Shown here piece by piece: positions 26,202 through 34,679 of a stretch of DNA of 64,000 bases. The notes below the pieces were generated by a model. That model saw nothing but the letters and a program-made list of their open reading frames with translations. It was not told the origin of the DNA and ran no database searches. Both the position numbers and the translations under genes were made by a program. This DNA comes from Paraburkholderia silvatlantica (lineage in GTDB: Bacteria > Pseudomonadota > Gammaproteobacteria > Burkholderiales > Burkholderiaceae), in contig NZ_QEOL01000025.1 in NCBI RefSeq assembly GCF_003096715.1, forward strand, positions 85,506 through 149,505, in the 5' to 3' direction. Positions within the stretch are counted from its first letter, which is position 1. The number at the start of each line of letters is the position of its first letter.

Positions 26202-27181
26202 TGAACATACTGCTGAGCTGGTCACTGCTTGTTTTGACGCTCCCCACCGAGAACGCGACGGCGCGCATGCGCTTCTGGCGCGCACTCAAGGCGCGGGGCT
26301 GCGCCGTTCTGCGCGACGGCATCTACCTGTTGCCGTACTCGGAAGAGCGCGAGAGCGTGCTGCGCGAGCTTTCGGCCGCCATTGGCGAAAGCGGCGGTAC
26401 CGCGCACCTGCTGCGCGCGCCCAGCCTGGACGCGTCGCAGGAGGCCGAATTTTGCGCGCTATTCGATCGCGCCGACGAATACGACAGCCTCATCCGCACG
26501 CTCGCCGATGCCCGCAAAACGGTTTCCGGTCAGTCCGCCGCCGAAGTCACGAAGGTATTGAGGCGCCTGCGCAAGGATTACGAGACCATCGTCGCCGTCG
26601 ACTTCTTCCCGGGCGAGGCGGCCACGCGCGCTGAGGCGGCCTGGCAGGATTTTGTGGCGCACGTGGACACGGTGCTCTCGCCTGGCGAGCCGCACGCGGC
26701 AAACCGCGCAATCCGATCGCTGTCCGTCGATGACTATCAAGGGCGGATTTGGGCGACCCGCAGGCGCCTGTGGGTTGACCGTGTGGCAAGTGCGTGGCTG
26801 ATCCGCCGGTTCATTGACCGCGACGCGAGCTTTATATGGTTGACGTCGCCCGACGCCTGCCCGGCCAACGCACTCGGCTTCGATTTCGACGGTGCCGCCT
26901 TTACTCATGTCGGCGAGCGCGTCACGTTCGAGGTGCTGCTGGCAAGCTTCGGTCTGGACAGCGATCCGGCGCTTCTGCGGCTCGGCGCAATGGTTCACGC
27001 GCTCGACGTAGGCGGCGCGAGCGTGCCGGAAGCCATCGGGTTCGAAGCGATCATGGCAGGCACCCGCGAACGTGCGGACGACGACGACCAATTGCTCGGC
27101 GGCATGAGCCCGGTGCTCGATGCGATGTACGCGCACTTCTCTGCCAGCGAAAGAAGCCGTGCTACGGGGATGCTCCCATGA
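26201..27181 (+). CDS. chrB: Chromate resistance regulatory protein ChrB
   Basis: A 326-residue ChrB. The N-terminal third (SWSLLVLTLPTENATARMRFWRALKARGCAVLRDG) resembles a PaaX-like regulatory domain. The C-terminal half holds the ChrB domain: TRRRLWVDRVASAWLIRRFID, FDFDGAAFTHVGERVTFEVL and MVHALDVGG. In characterised systems ChrB senses chromate and derepresses chrBA. Its stop codon overlaps the chrA start (ATGA), so the two are translationally coupled. The start codon sits inside a long inverted repeat. Confidence 0.9.
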   Translation: MNILLSWSLLVLTLPTENATARMRFWRALKARGCAVLRDGIYLLPYSEERESVLRELSAAIGESGGTAHLLRAPSLDASQEAEFCALFDRADEYDSLIRTLADARKTVSGQSAAEVTKVLRRLRKDYETIVAVDFFPGEAATRAEAAWQDFVAHVDTVLSPGEPHAANRAIRSLSVDDYQGRIWATRRRLWVDRVASAWLIRRFIDRDASFIWLTSPDACPANALGFDFDGAAFTHVGERVTFEVLLASFGLDSDPALLRLGAMVHALDVGGASVPEAIGFEAIMAGTRERADDDDQLLGGMSPVLDAMYAHFSASERSRATGMLP

Positions 27182-28362
27182 GCACAACAGCCGCGCACGG
27201 GCCCGGCTACACGCTTGGCCAGATGGCGCTTTACATGCTGAAGCTCGGCACAGTCGGGTTCGGCGGACCGGTTGCGCTTGTCGGCTACATGCGCCGCGAT
27301 CTGGTCGAGCGGCGCGGCTGGATTACGGAAGCGGACTACCGCGAAGGTCTGGCGCTGGCGCAGATGATGCCCGGCCCGCTTGCCGCGCAGCTTGGCATCT
27401 ATCTCGGCTTCGTGCACTACCGTCTTCTGGGCGCGACGGTCGCAGGACTCGCCTTCGTGCTGCCATCGTTCCTCATGGTCGTCGCGCTGGGCTGGGCCTA
27501 CGCGCATTTCGGCGGTCTATCGTGGATGCAGGCGGTCTTCTACGGCGTCGGGGCTGCCGTGGTCGGCATCATTGCGATGAGCGCGTACAAGCTGACGACG
27601 AAGACGCTCGGAACGGACCGGCTGCTTTGGGCCGTCTTTCTCACCCTCGCGGTCGTGACGATTGCCACGGAGTCCGAAATAGCGTGGCTTTTCATCGCGG
27701 GTGGCGTGGTCAACTGGCTGCGCCGCTCGCCGCCCCGGTGGCTCACTCATGGCGGGCTCAACGCATTGGTCGTGACGCAGGCGCCCGCGCACGCGGGCGT
27801 CTTCAGCGGACTGGATCTTCCACTGCTCGGCCAGATTGGTCTCTTCTTCACGAAGGCGGGTGCATTCGTGTTCGGCTCGGGCCTCGCCATCGTGCCGTTT
27901 CTGTACGGCGGCGTCGTGACCGGGCACCACTGGCTCAACGACAAACAGTTCGTCGACGCGGTTGCCGTTGCGATGATCACACCGGGGCCGGTCGTCATCA
28001 CCGTGGGTTTCATCGGCTATCTGGTTGCGGGGCTGGCCGGCGCCTGCGTCGCCGCGCTCGGCACGTTTCTGCCGTGCTACCTGTTTACCGTGCTGCCTGC
28101 ACCGTACTTCAAGAAATACGGGCGGCTTCCTGCCGTGAAGGCGTTTGTCGACGGCATTACCGCTGCGGCCGTGGGGGCGATTACCGGTTCTGTCGTCGTC
28201 ATCGCAAGGCGTTCGGTCATCGACTGGCCGACTGCCCTGATCGCGCTCGTAACCGTGCTGCTGCTGTGGCGCTTCAGGAAACTTCCAGAGCCCGTGATCG
28301 TCGTCGCAGCGGGCCTGATTGGCGTCGTTCTTTATCCGCTGCTCCATTTGCACGCAGGTTAA
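27178..28362 (+). CDS. chrA: Chromate transporter ChrA
   Basis: A 394-residue inner-membrane CHR-family protein, the two-domain long form, which exports chromate from the cytoplasm. The duplicated CHR motif is visible: LKLGTVGFGGPVALVGYMRRDLV with ALAQMMPGPLAAQLGIYLG in the first half, and FFTKAGAFVFGSGLAIVPFL with DAVAVAMITPGPVVITVGFIG in the second. It overlaps chrB by four bases and is followed by an MFS gene and a beta-propeller gene. Confidence 0.95.
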   Translation: MSTTAAHGPGYTLGQMALYMLKLGTVGFGGPVALVGYMRRDLVERRGWITEADYREGLALAQMMPGPLAAQLGIYLGFVHYRLLGATVAGLAFVLPSFLMVVALGWAYAHFGGLSWMQAVFYGVGAAVVGIIAMSAYKLTTKTLGTDRLLWAVFLTLAVVTIATESEIAWLFIAGGVVNWLRRSPPRWLTHGGLNALVVTQAPAHAGVFSGLDLPLLGQIGLFFTKAGAFVFGSGLAIVPFLYGGVVTGHHWLNDKQFVDAVAVAMITPGPVVITVGFIGYLVAGLAGACVAALGTFLPCYLFTVLPAPYFKKYGRLPAVKAFVDGITAAAVGAITGSVVVIARRSVIDWPTALIALVTVLLLWRFRKLPEPVIVVAAGLIGVVLYPLLHLHAG

Positions 28363-28471
28363 CGCGACGCGTGCGGCCTTCAGGCGGCGATGCCGTCACG
28401 CGCAGCGGTCTGACGCTCGACCGCACGACGCACGCGCGGCGCAACGTCGAGGCGTAAATCAGGGTAATGCG

Positions 28472-29713
28472 ATGACTCCTGTCAGAAGGCCACTTTCGAT
28501 CCTGCTCCCGCCTGCGGGTGCGGAGCGCAGTGCCTGGCTGCTGCTTGCGGCACGAAGCCTGCGCGGGATTTGTGATGGCTTCGTCGCGGTACTGCTACCC
28601 GCGTATCTCCTGGCGCTCGGCTTCGGGAAGCTCACGGTTGGCCTGATCGGCACTGCCACGCTGCTGGGCTCGGCCGTTGCGACGATTGCCGTGGGCCTGC
28701 TGGGTAGCCGTTACCCGCAGCGCGCGTTGCTGCTCTTCGCTGCCGCCCTGATGGCGGCAACCGGTATTGCCTTCGGATGCCTGTCGTCGCTCTGGCTGCT
28801 GCTCGTGGTGGCGTTTGTCGGCACGCTCAATCCCAGCTCGGGTGACGTCAGCCTGTTTCTGCCGCTTGAGCATGCACGCCTTGCCGAAGCTGCGAAGAGC
28901 GATGCCCGGACTGCGCTCTTTGCGCGCTACAGCCTCGTGGGTGGACTGTCGGCTGCGCTGGGCGCGCTGCTCGCTGCGCTTCCGGACTGGATGGCGGCGC
29001 ATTCGGGCCTTTCCGCGTTCCTCGCCATGCGCGGGATGTTTATCGTCTACGCGGCAACAGGCTTCGTCGTCTTCCTGCTGTATCTCCAGCTGCCGAAGCA
29101 TGAAGCGCACCCAACGGCAGCCCGGGCGCCGCTCGGCCCGTCGCGGCGGATCGTTACGCGCCTCGCGCTGTTGTTCGGCGTCGACGCGTTTGCCGGCGGG
29201 CTGCTCGTGAACTCGCTGCTGACGCTGTGGCTTCTCCAACGCTTTGGCCTCTCACTCGCGGCGGCAGGACAGTTCTTTTTCTGGTCGGGGCTGCTGAGCG
29301 CAGGCTCGCAACTGGCAGCCGCGCCAATTGCCCGCCGCATCGGCCTGCTCAATACGATGGTGTTCACGCATATTCCATCGAGCGTGTGCCTGATCGCTGC
29401 GGCTTTTACGCCTTCGCTGCCGTTGACCCTGCTGTTGCTGCTCGTGCGCAGCGCGCTGTCGCAGCTCGATGTGCCGACGCGCAGTGCCTACGTGATGGCC
29501 GTCGTGACGCCACCAGAACGACCGGCCGCCGCGAGCTTTACGGCGGTGCCGCGTAGCCTCGCTGCGGCAGTCGCACCGACGATCGCAGGCGGTCTGCTTG
29601 GCGCTGGATGGCTCGGCGCCCCACTGATAGCGTGCGGCGCGCTCAAGATTGCCTACGATCTCGCGGTGCTCGCCGCCTTCCGTCATATCAGGTCGGACGG
29701 AGGATCATCATGA
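28472..29713 (+). CDS. MFS transporter of the chr operon
   Basis: A 413-residue permease with about twelve membrane segments, including RSLRGICDGFVAVLLPAYLLALGFG and a second-half GLLVNSLLTLWLLQRFGLSLAAAGQF. I start at the ATG at 28472, which follows AGGG. It lies 109 bases after chrA and overlaps the next gene by four bases (ATGA). Its place suggests a role in chromate or oxyanion handling, possibly as a second efflux pump, but the substrate is not known. Confidence 0.85.
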   Translation: MTPVRRPLSILLPPAGAERSAWLLLAARSLRGICDGFVAVLLPAYLLALGFGKLTVGLIGTATLLGSAVATIAVGLLGSRYPQRALLLFAAALMAATGIAFGCLSSLWLLLVVAFVGTLNPSSGDVSLFLPLEHARLAEAAKSDARTALFARYSLVGGLSAALGALLAALPDWMAAHSGLSAFLAMRGMFIVYAATGFVVFLLYLQLPKHEAHPTAARAPLGPSRRIVTRLALLFGVDAFAGGLLVNSLLTLWLLQRFGLSLAAAGQFFFWSGLLSAGSQLAAAPIARRIGLLNTMVFTHIPSSVCLIAAAFTPSLPLTLLLLLVRSALSQLDVPTRSAYVMAVVTPPERPAAASFTAVPRSLAAAVAPTIAGGLLGAGWLGAPLIACGALKIAYDLAVLAAFRHIRSDGGSS

Positions 29714-30753
29714 AAAGTGCGCGCGCAGGTCATCGCTTCGTTGCGCCACTCATCGGCGTGCTTTTCGCGGTAGCGGTTACTGCCGGGAGCGGTGCCGGTT
29801 GTAGCGCACGTGGAGCGGATGACGCAGTAACCGGTAACCTCCCACTGAAGCACGTGGGGGATGTACCGCTGCCCGGACGCGCGTCCCGATTCGACTACGA
29901 AAGCTATGACGCTGGCAGGCATCTGCTGTTCATCGCGCATCTGGGGGACAGCGAAGTCGTCGTCTTTGACACACTCGCGTCGCGCGTGGTTGCGCGCATA
30001 CCCGGCATCTCCGCCGTGCATGGCGTGCTGGTGGTGCCCGAGCTCTCCCGCGTCTACGCGTCGGCGACCGGCACGAACGAGATTGTCGCAATCGACGAGC
30101 GCACGCTGAAGATCATCGCCCGCGCGCCTGGCGGGGTCTATCCGGACAGCATGGCGTACGCGCCTGGCGTGCGCAGGCTTTACGTTTCGGACGAGACGGG
30201 ACAGACGGAGACCGTGATCGATGTCCCTGGCAACCGGCGAATCGCGACGATTCCGCTCGACGGGGAGGTCGGCAATTCACAATACGATCCGGTTTCGCGG
30301 CACATCTTCGTCAACGTGCAGACGCGACGCCAGTTGGTCGAGATCGATCCTGCCACAAATGCGATTGTTGCCCGTACCGACCTGCCGGGCGCAAAAGGTA
30401 ATCATGGACTGCTGATCGTCCCGGAATCGCGCCTCGCGTTGATTGCCTGTGAGGACAACGATCGCCTGCTGGTGCTCGACATGCGCACGATGAAGGTAGT
30501 CGAGGCGTTCGACGTCGGCGGCGATCCTGATGTGCTCGCGTTTGATGCTGCGCTGCACCTGGCATACGTGGCCGGTGAAGCGGGCGTCGTGTCGATGTTC
30601 AGCGTGGGCGTGCCCCGCGTGTCGAAGATCGGAGATGGCAGGGTCGGGCCGAACGCACATGTTGTAACCGTCGATACGCAGACGCATCGAACCTGGTTCC
30701 CGCTGAAGGACGTCGAAGGGCATCCTGTGTTGCGCATCATGGCGCCGCGATGA
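29710..30753 (+). CDS. Exported YncE/YVTN-type beta-propeller protein
   Basis: A 347-residue protein. An N-terminal hydrophobic signal ends near SGAGC, so it may be a lipoprotein. The rest consists of repeats of the propeller type, for example FDTLASRVVARIPGI, IDERTLKIIARAPGGVYPDSM, IDPATNAIVARTDLPGAKG and LDMRTMKVVEAFDVGGDPDVL. Such periplasmic propellers bind ligands or scaffold other proteins. It overlaps the MFS gene by four bases and is thus the fourth gene of the chrBA operon. Its role in chromate resistance is not established. Confidence 0.85.
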   Translation: MKSARAGHRFVAPLIGVLFAVAVTAGSGAGCSARGADDAVTGNLPLKHVGDVPLPGRASRFDYESYDAGRHLLFIAHLGDSEVVVFDTLASRVVARIPGISAVHGVLVVPELSRVYASATGTNEIVAIDERTLKIIARAPGGVYPDSMAYAPGVRRLYVSDETGQTETVIDVPGNRRIATIPLDGEVGNSQYDPVSRHIFVNVQTRRQLVEIDPATNAIVARTDLPGAKGNHGLLIVPESRLALIACEDNDRLLVLDMRTMKVVEAFDVGGDPDVLAFDAALHLAYVAGEAGVVSMFSVGVPRVSKIGDGRVGPNAHVVTVDTQTHRTWFPLKDVEGHPVLRIMAPR

Positions 30754-30852
30754 GATTTGGTCTGACTATGCGCGCATCCATCCGGGTTTCGGCGGATCGA
30801 CTTCAGGATAGACGAGGCTCACGTGCTCATATCATCGTCCGTGCTTGCGTAA

Positions 30853-30963
30853 ATCGCGCAGCAGGTCACTACGGGGGCGCTGGTGTTGAGCGGCTGGTGG
30901 TTCGACATCGCGACTGGCGATATATACGCCTACGAACGCACGAGCCGCTCGTCGCAGGTTTAG
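30853..30963 (+). pseudogene. Remnant resembling the C-terminus of a beta-carbonic anhydrase
   Basis: An open stretch of about 36 codons, bounded upstream by an in-frame stop, reads LSGWWFDIATGDIYAY before ending at TAG 30961-30963. The HGWWFDI-TG pattern recalls the last strand and helix of beta-carbonic anhydrases, with His replaced by Ser. No start, active-site Cys or His survives here. I judge it a gene relic from pattern memory only. Confidence 0.35.
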
Positions 30964-31059
30964 GCAGGATCGCCGTGATACAGAGGCTTTCGCGCAACTT
31001 GCGATGCGTTAGTGCGACGTACTGCGAGGCCGCACAAGACAGTCCGTTACCGCAATGTC

Positions 31060-31365
31060 TTACTGACCGAAGTAAACCGGCTTCAAACCGGTAATAGCCG
31101 CGGGCGCGCCAGACGCTGACGAACCGCTGACCATCCCGCCGTAACTGCTCCCGCCGTTCTGCGCGGCCACGCGCGCTTCGGCAGCCTGGATATCGGCTGG
31201 ATAGCTTGCGTTGTCGCCGTCACCGACGTGATAGCCAGCCTGTTCGAGCTGGACGAGTTCGGCCCGGACTTGTTCGGACGTCACGGCGCCGTTCGATTGC
31301 GCGAACGAGAGAACCGGTGCGGCCAGGACGGTAAGGACAACGACGGTTTGAACAAGGCATTTCAT
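31060..31365 (-). CDS. Small exported DUF4148 protein, copy 1
   Basis: A 101-residue protein with a signal peptide (about 22 residues, ending LSFAQ) and the DUF4148 pattern: VTSEQVRAELVQLEQAGYHVGDGDNASYP, then AAEARVAAQN and a Gly/Ser-rich end finishing LKPVYFG. DUF4148 proteins are small periplasmic or secreted proteins, numerous in Burkholderiaceae, of unknown function. A strong GGAGGT lies before the ATG. A second member is at 63060-63362. Confidence 0.88.
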   Translation of the reverse strand: MKCLVQTVVVLTVLAAPVLSFAQSNGAVTSEQVRAELVQLEQAGYHVGDGDNASYPADIQAAEARVAAQNGGSSYGGMVSGSSASGAPAAITGLKPVYFGQ

Positions 31366-31848
31366 GATGAGCTACCTCCAACGATTGCCACGTACGGTTC
31401 GACAAATCTTCTTTGATGCAACCGGCGTCAACGACCCATCGTTGCAGCAAAACAGGGTGCGTTCAAGCGAGCTGGCCGCACATTCGACTGACCTCGGCGG
31501 CAGGGGAACCGCCCAGTCACGCAAGCGCGAGCGGCGCCAAAACTAGCCGTTTCAATTCGCTGATTTCCTCCTGTGACGAACGAGGTCCTGCTCAAAGCAA
31601 ACCTCCATGCCTTGCGCACGACTAGGTTGAACATATGCAAACGATCTGCGCTCGAGGGCTGCTGCAGCGAGTCGTGCTGGCTTGCATCGCCATGCGCTTA
31701 CCCGTCGCGCGGTCTCGGCAGCGGCTCTGGCGGCAGAGCGTTCGGTATTGGGCAGTTACGACTGTATGCGCCGACCCCGTGTGCATGAACCAGGCGCCCG
31801 TCCTAAAAGAAGCCAGGGGATTGCCTTATTTAGCGGGCAGGCTCCGCC
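31366..31848. other. Intergenic region
   Basis: About 480 bases upstream of the DUF4148 gene and downstream of the response-regulator gene, both on the minus strand. It should contain the DUF4148 promoter. I find no gene or strong hairpin. Confidence 0.4.
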
Positions 31849-32514
31849 CTATTGGCTCTCGATCCACTGAATTGCGAACCGCGTCAGCTCCTTGCCGCTA
31901 CGGATATTCAGCTTTTCCTTGATATTGGCCTGGTGCGCTTCGATGGTCTTCACGCTCCGGTTCAGCTTCTCTGCGATATCGCGGGTGCTGAAGCCGAGTC
32001 CGATCAGGTGCAGAACTTCGAATTCCCTTTCCGAAAGATTCGCAATCTGGCCCTCGGGCTTTTTGCGTGGGACGGCAAGCGCCCGCGCCAGCTTCTCGTG
32101 CATGGCGGCGCTCATGTAGATATTGCCCGCCAGCACTTCGCGGATGGCGCTCACGACATGCTCCGTGGCCTCGAGTTTCATCAGATACCCGTTTGCCCCG
32201 GACCGAAGTGCGCGTTCGGCAAACAAGCTTTCGTCATGCATGCTGAGAACAAGGATTGCCAGATCCGGATAACGGTGCCGCAAAGTCTTCACCAGCTCGA
32301 GGCCGGAGTCCGTCTGCAGACTGATGTCCACAATGGCCATGTCGGGCCGGCATTCCATCGCCGCGAGCGCTTCTTCGGCGTTGCCCGCTGCACAGCAGAC
32401 GTGCAGATCCTCCTGCAGATTGAGCAATAGCGTCATCCCGTCCCGGATGATGGGGTGGTCATCCACGATCAGGATTTGAGTCGCACGGCCTGGGCTAGCG
32501 CATTTCCTGTCCAC
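31849..32514 (-). CDS. NarL/LuxR-family response regulator
   Basis: A 221-residue response regulator. The receiver domain covers about residues 12-128, with acidic pair DD18-19, phospho-acceptor Asp63 in MAIVDISLQ and Lys in GYLMK. The LuxR helix-turn-helix is at about 155-215: LSEREFEVLHLIGLGFSTRDIA, RSVKTIEAHQANIKEKLNIRS. Its start lies 20 bases inside the histidine kinase gene, so they form a cognate operon. The target genes are unknown; the DUF4148 gene downstream is one candidate. Confidence 0.94.
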   Translation of the reverse strand: MDRKCASPGRATQILIVDDHPIIRDGMTLLLNLQEDLHVCCAAGNAEEALAAMECRPDMAIVDISLQTDSGLELVKTLRHRYPDLAILVLSMHDESLFAERALRSGANGYLMKLEATEHVVSAIREVLAGNIYMSAAMHEKLARALAVPRKKPEGQIANLSEREFEVLHLIGLGFSTRDIAEKLNRSVKTIEAHQANIKEKLNIRSGKELTRFAIQWIESQ

Positions 32515-34165
32515 GGCCAGTACCCTCCGGTAGCGGATAGCTAATGGCGACGGTGGTGCCGCCCAAGCCGTTGCGGGTCACGGTGCAGGAGCCGCCCAGA
32601 AGGCTCGCCCGGTGACGCAGGTTGTGCAGTCCAAGACCCGAGGCACGCTCCATTTCTTCCGGGCCGATGCCTACCCCGTCGTCGCTGATTGAAAGCGTCT
32701 GCAGACCGCCCGCCCGCTCCAGGTCGATCCAGATGCGGTGGCCATGGCAGTATTTCAGCGCGTTGTTGACGGCTTCCTGTGCGGCACGGTACAGGTTGAT
32801 CTGCAGCAGCGGGTCCAGCAAGTCCACATCTGGCGCGATCCGCAGCTTGCAATCCACGCCGTTGAGCGCGCGAGCCGTCTCTGCCAGCGCTCGTAGTGCG
32901 TCCGCAAGCCCGCCATATTCCATCGCGACCGGATCCAGGCCGTGGGCAATCCTGCGGGTCATCAACGACGCCTGTTTCACCAGGCCGACAACGATAGCGG
33001 CGTCGGCGGCGGACGGGTGGCCCTGTGTCTTCAGTTTCTGATTCAAGGCGGCGCAGTACAGTCCCAGGCTGGTCAGGTGTTGCCCAAGTCCGTCGTGGAG
33101 TTCCTGGCCGATGAGTCTCTGCTGCTGATCGCCGATCCGGATCAGTTCCCCTTCCAGCAAACGGCGTCGCGCCATCTCCTCTTTTAGCTCGTTGTTCGCC
33201 TTCTCCAGGTCTTCGGTTCGCTCCTCGACGCGTCGCTCCAGTTCGATGCGGGCTGCCTGGAGCAGGTCATGGGCAACCTGTTCCTGAGCGCGTGCCGCCG
33301 CCAGCAACAGTCCCGTCACCGCCACGACGTTCGCGAAAGCGCACCACCTCACCAGGCTGTCCACAGGAGATTCGGCAGCAAAGGGCCCCGTGCCGTGGGT
33401 CGTGCCCCAGATGGCCACGAGAGAGACCATCAGCGTCACGATGCTGGCGCCCAGGCGATCGAAGCGCAGCGCCGCCCAGATAATGAATGGAAAGATCGCG
33501 AGCGCTGCAGGATAGTAGCCATGCCCGGCAAGTTGCGGGGCACCGAAGATGAGGTAGCTCACCCACAAGGTCGCGGCAATGAGTCCGCACGCTTCGACAG
33601 CCCGCTGCATCGATCGGACAGGGTTCGAATACGTCAGGAAGCCGAACAGCGCCGGCGCCACGACGAGGACTCCCATCATGTCGCCAAGCCACCATTTCAG
33701 GAAGGCTGCGGCGTACCCGGCGGCGCGCACGAGTCCCCCTCCCAGCAGGGCGGTCGTGCCGACCAGCGCACTGACTGCCGTGCTCATCACCGCAGCAAGG
33801 GCGATGAAGGCCAGCACATCGTTGATGCGCTCGAAGGTGATCCGGAATCGGGCCGCGCGGTTGAGCAATAGCGCTGCCGTCAACGTTCCCGCCATGGAGC
33901 CGATGCCGATCGCCGCGGCCACGGCTGCAGGCACGCCTGCCGACACGTTGGCGAGGAAGGAACCCACGGCAATACCCGGCGCGACTTCGATGCCGAGTGC
34001 GAGCAGTGCAACGAGCGCGATGCCGCTGGAAGGCCATACGAGAGAGATTGCGCCGCCCACTACCGCATAGGAAAGGCCTAGCCTTGCGCCGGCGAAATAC
34101 GCCAATGCAACCATTCCGGTGTGGAGGAAGAGGCTGAATCTGGAATTGTCCCGAATGGTAGCCAT
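32495..34165 (-). CDS. MASE1-domain sensor histidine kinase
   Basis: A 556-residue kinase. The N-terminal 280 residues are an integral membrane MASE1 sensor with about eight segments (GMVALAYFAGARLGLSYAVVGG, FLKWWLGDMMGVLVVAPAL). A coiled-coil linker is followed by a HisKA_3 dimerisation domain with phospho-acceptor His357 in GQELHDGLGQHLTS, and a HATPase domain with the N-box AAQEAVNNALKYC and G-box SISDDGVGIG. It should phosphorylate the NarL-type regulator encoded next. I chose ATG 34165 because GGAAG lies five bases before it and the hydrophobic sensor begins soon after. Confidence 0.93.
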   Translation of the reverse strand: MATIRDNSRFSLFLHTGMVALAYFAGARLGLSYAVVGGAISLVWPSSGIALVALLALGIEVAPGIAVGSFLANVSAGVPAAVAAAIGIGSMAGTLTAALLLNRAARFRITFERINDVLAFIALAAVMSTAVSALVGTTALLGGGLVRAAGYAAAFLKWWLGDMMGVLVVAPALFGFLTYSNPVRSMQRAVEACGLIAATLWVSYLIFGAPQLAGHGYYPAALAIFPFIIWAALRFDRLGASIVTLMVSLVAIWGTTHGTGPFAAESPVDSLVRWCAFANVVAVTGLLLAAARAQEQVAHDLLQAARIELERRVEERTEDLEKANNELKEEMARRRLLEGELIRIGDQQQRLIGQELHDGLGQHLTSLGLYCAALNQKLKTQGHPSAADAAIVVGLVKQASLMTRRIAHGLDPVAMEYGGLADALRALAETARALNGVDCKLRIAPDVDLLDPLLQINLYRAAQEAVNNALKYCHGHRIWIDLERAGGLQTLSISDDGVGIGPEEMERASGLGLHNLRHRASLLGGSCTVTRNGLGGTTVAISYPLPEGTGRGQEMR

Positions 34166-34496
34166 TTTCGCTTCCAATCCAGAAGCCGGAGTGCGAATAC
34201 GCTGCGTGCTCCCAGGTGGTGAACGCGCATGGAACCGCATGTCAGTCCGCGAGCCCGAGAGTCGGTGATTCACTCGGCGCTTGTTCGCGGCCTGACCTCT
34301 TGATTGTGGTGGCACCCACCGCGTTAATCAAACACTACACAGCGCTCGTTGTGCGCGAGCCTTTCAACAACGTCAGGTTCTCCGCCCGTTGGTGCGTGCA
34401 CCGCGACTGTGCCTCGAGCCCGGCTCCGCCGTCGCGTCGATGTCGCCCGAATGGCGTCACCTGACCGGCTCTTGTTAGATCGATTCGAATCCACCC
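34166..34496. other. Intergenic region upstream of the histidine kinase
   Basis: About 330 bases between the kinase start and the acdS terminator. It should hold the kinase promoter. No gene recognised. Confidence 0.4.
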
Positions 34497-34527
34497 AAAA
34501 AAAACGCCGGGCTAAAAAAGCCCGGCG
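34497..34527 (-). terminator. Intrinsic terminator downstream of acdS
   Basis: A nine-base-pair stem, CGCCGGGCT (34505-34513) with AGCCCGGCG (34519-34527), is flanked on the minus-strand 3' side by a run of eight T (A in 34497-34504). It terminates acdS transcription about 150 bases after the stop codon. Confidence 0.88.
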
Positions 34528-34679
34528 CGGAGTTCGCAGGAGAGGCAACAGGGCCCGGCCCTCCCACGACGTGTAGGGCGCCATTGTCGATGCGATTCGC
34601 CCAGCACACCGTGATCAAAGTCAAAGAGCGTGGCGTCCGGCGGGCGCCGCCTCGCGCACCAGCGAACGCGCGCCTGAAC

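Noticed and set aside
30750..31094. 114-codon plus-strand frame overlapping the propeller stop as ATGA
   Set aside because: The overlap looks like coupling, but the sequence is Arg-rich without family pattern and a different frame in the same place holds the carbonic-anhydrase-like relic.
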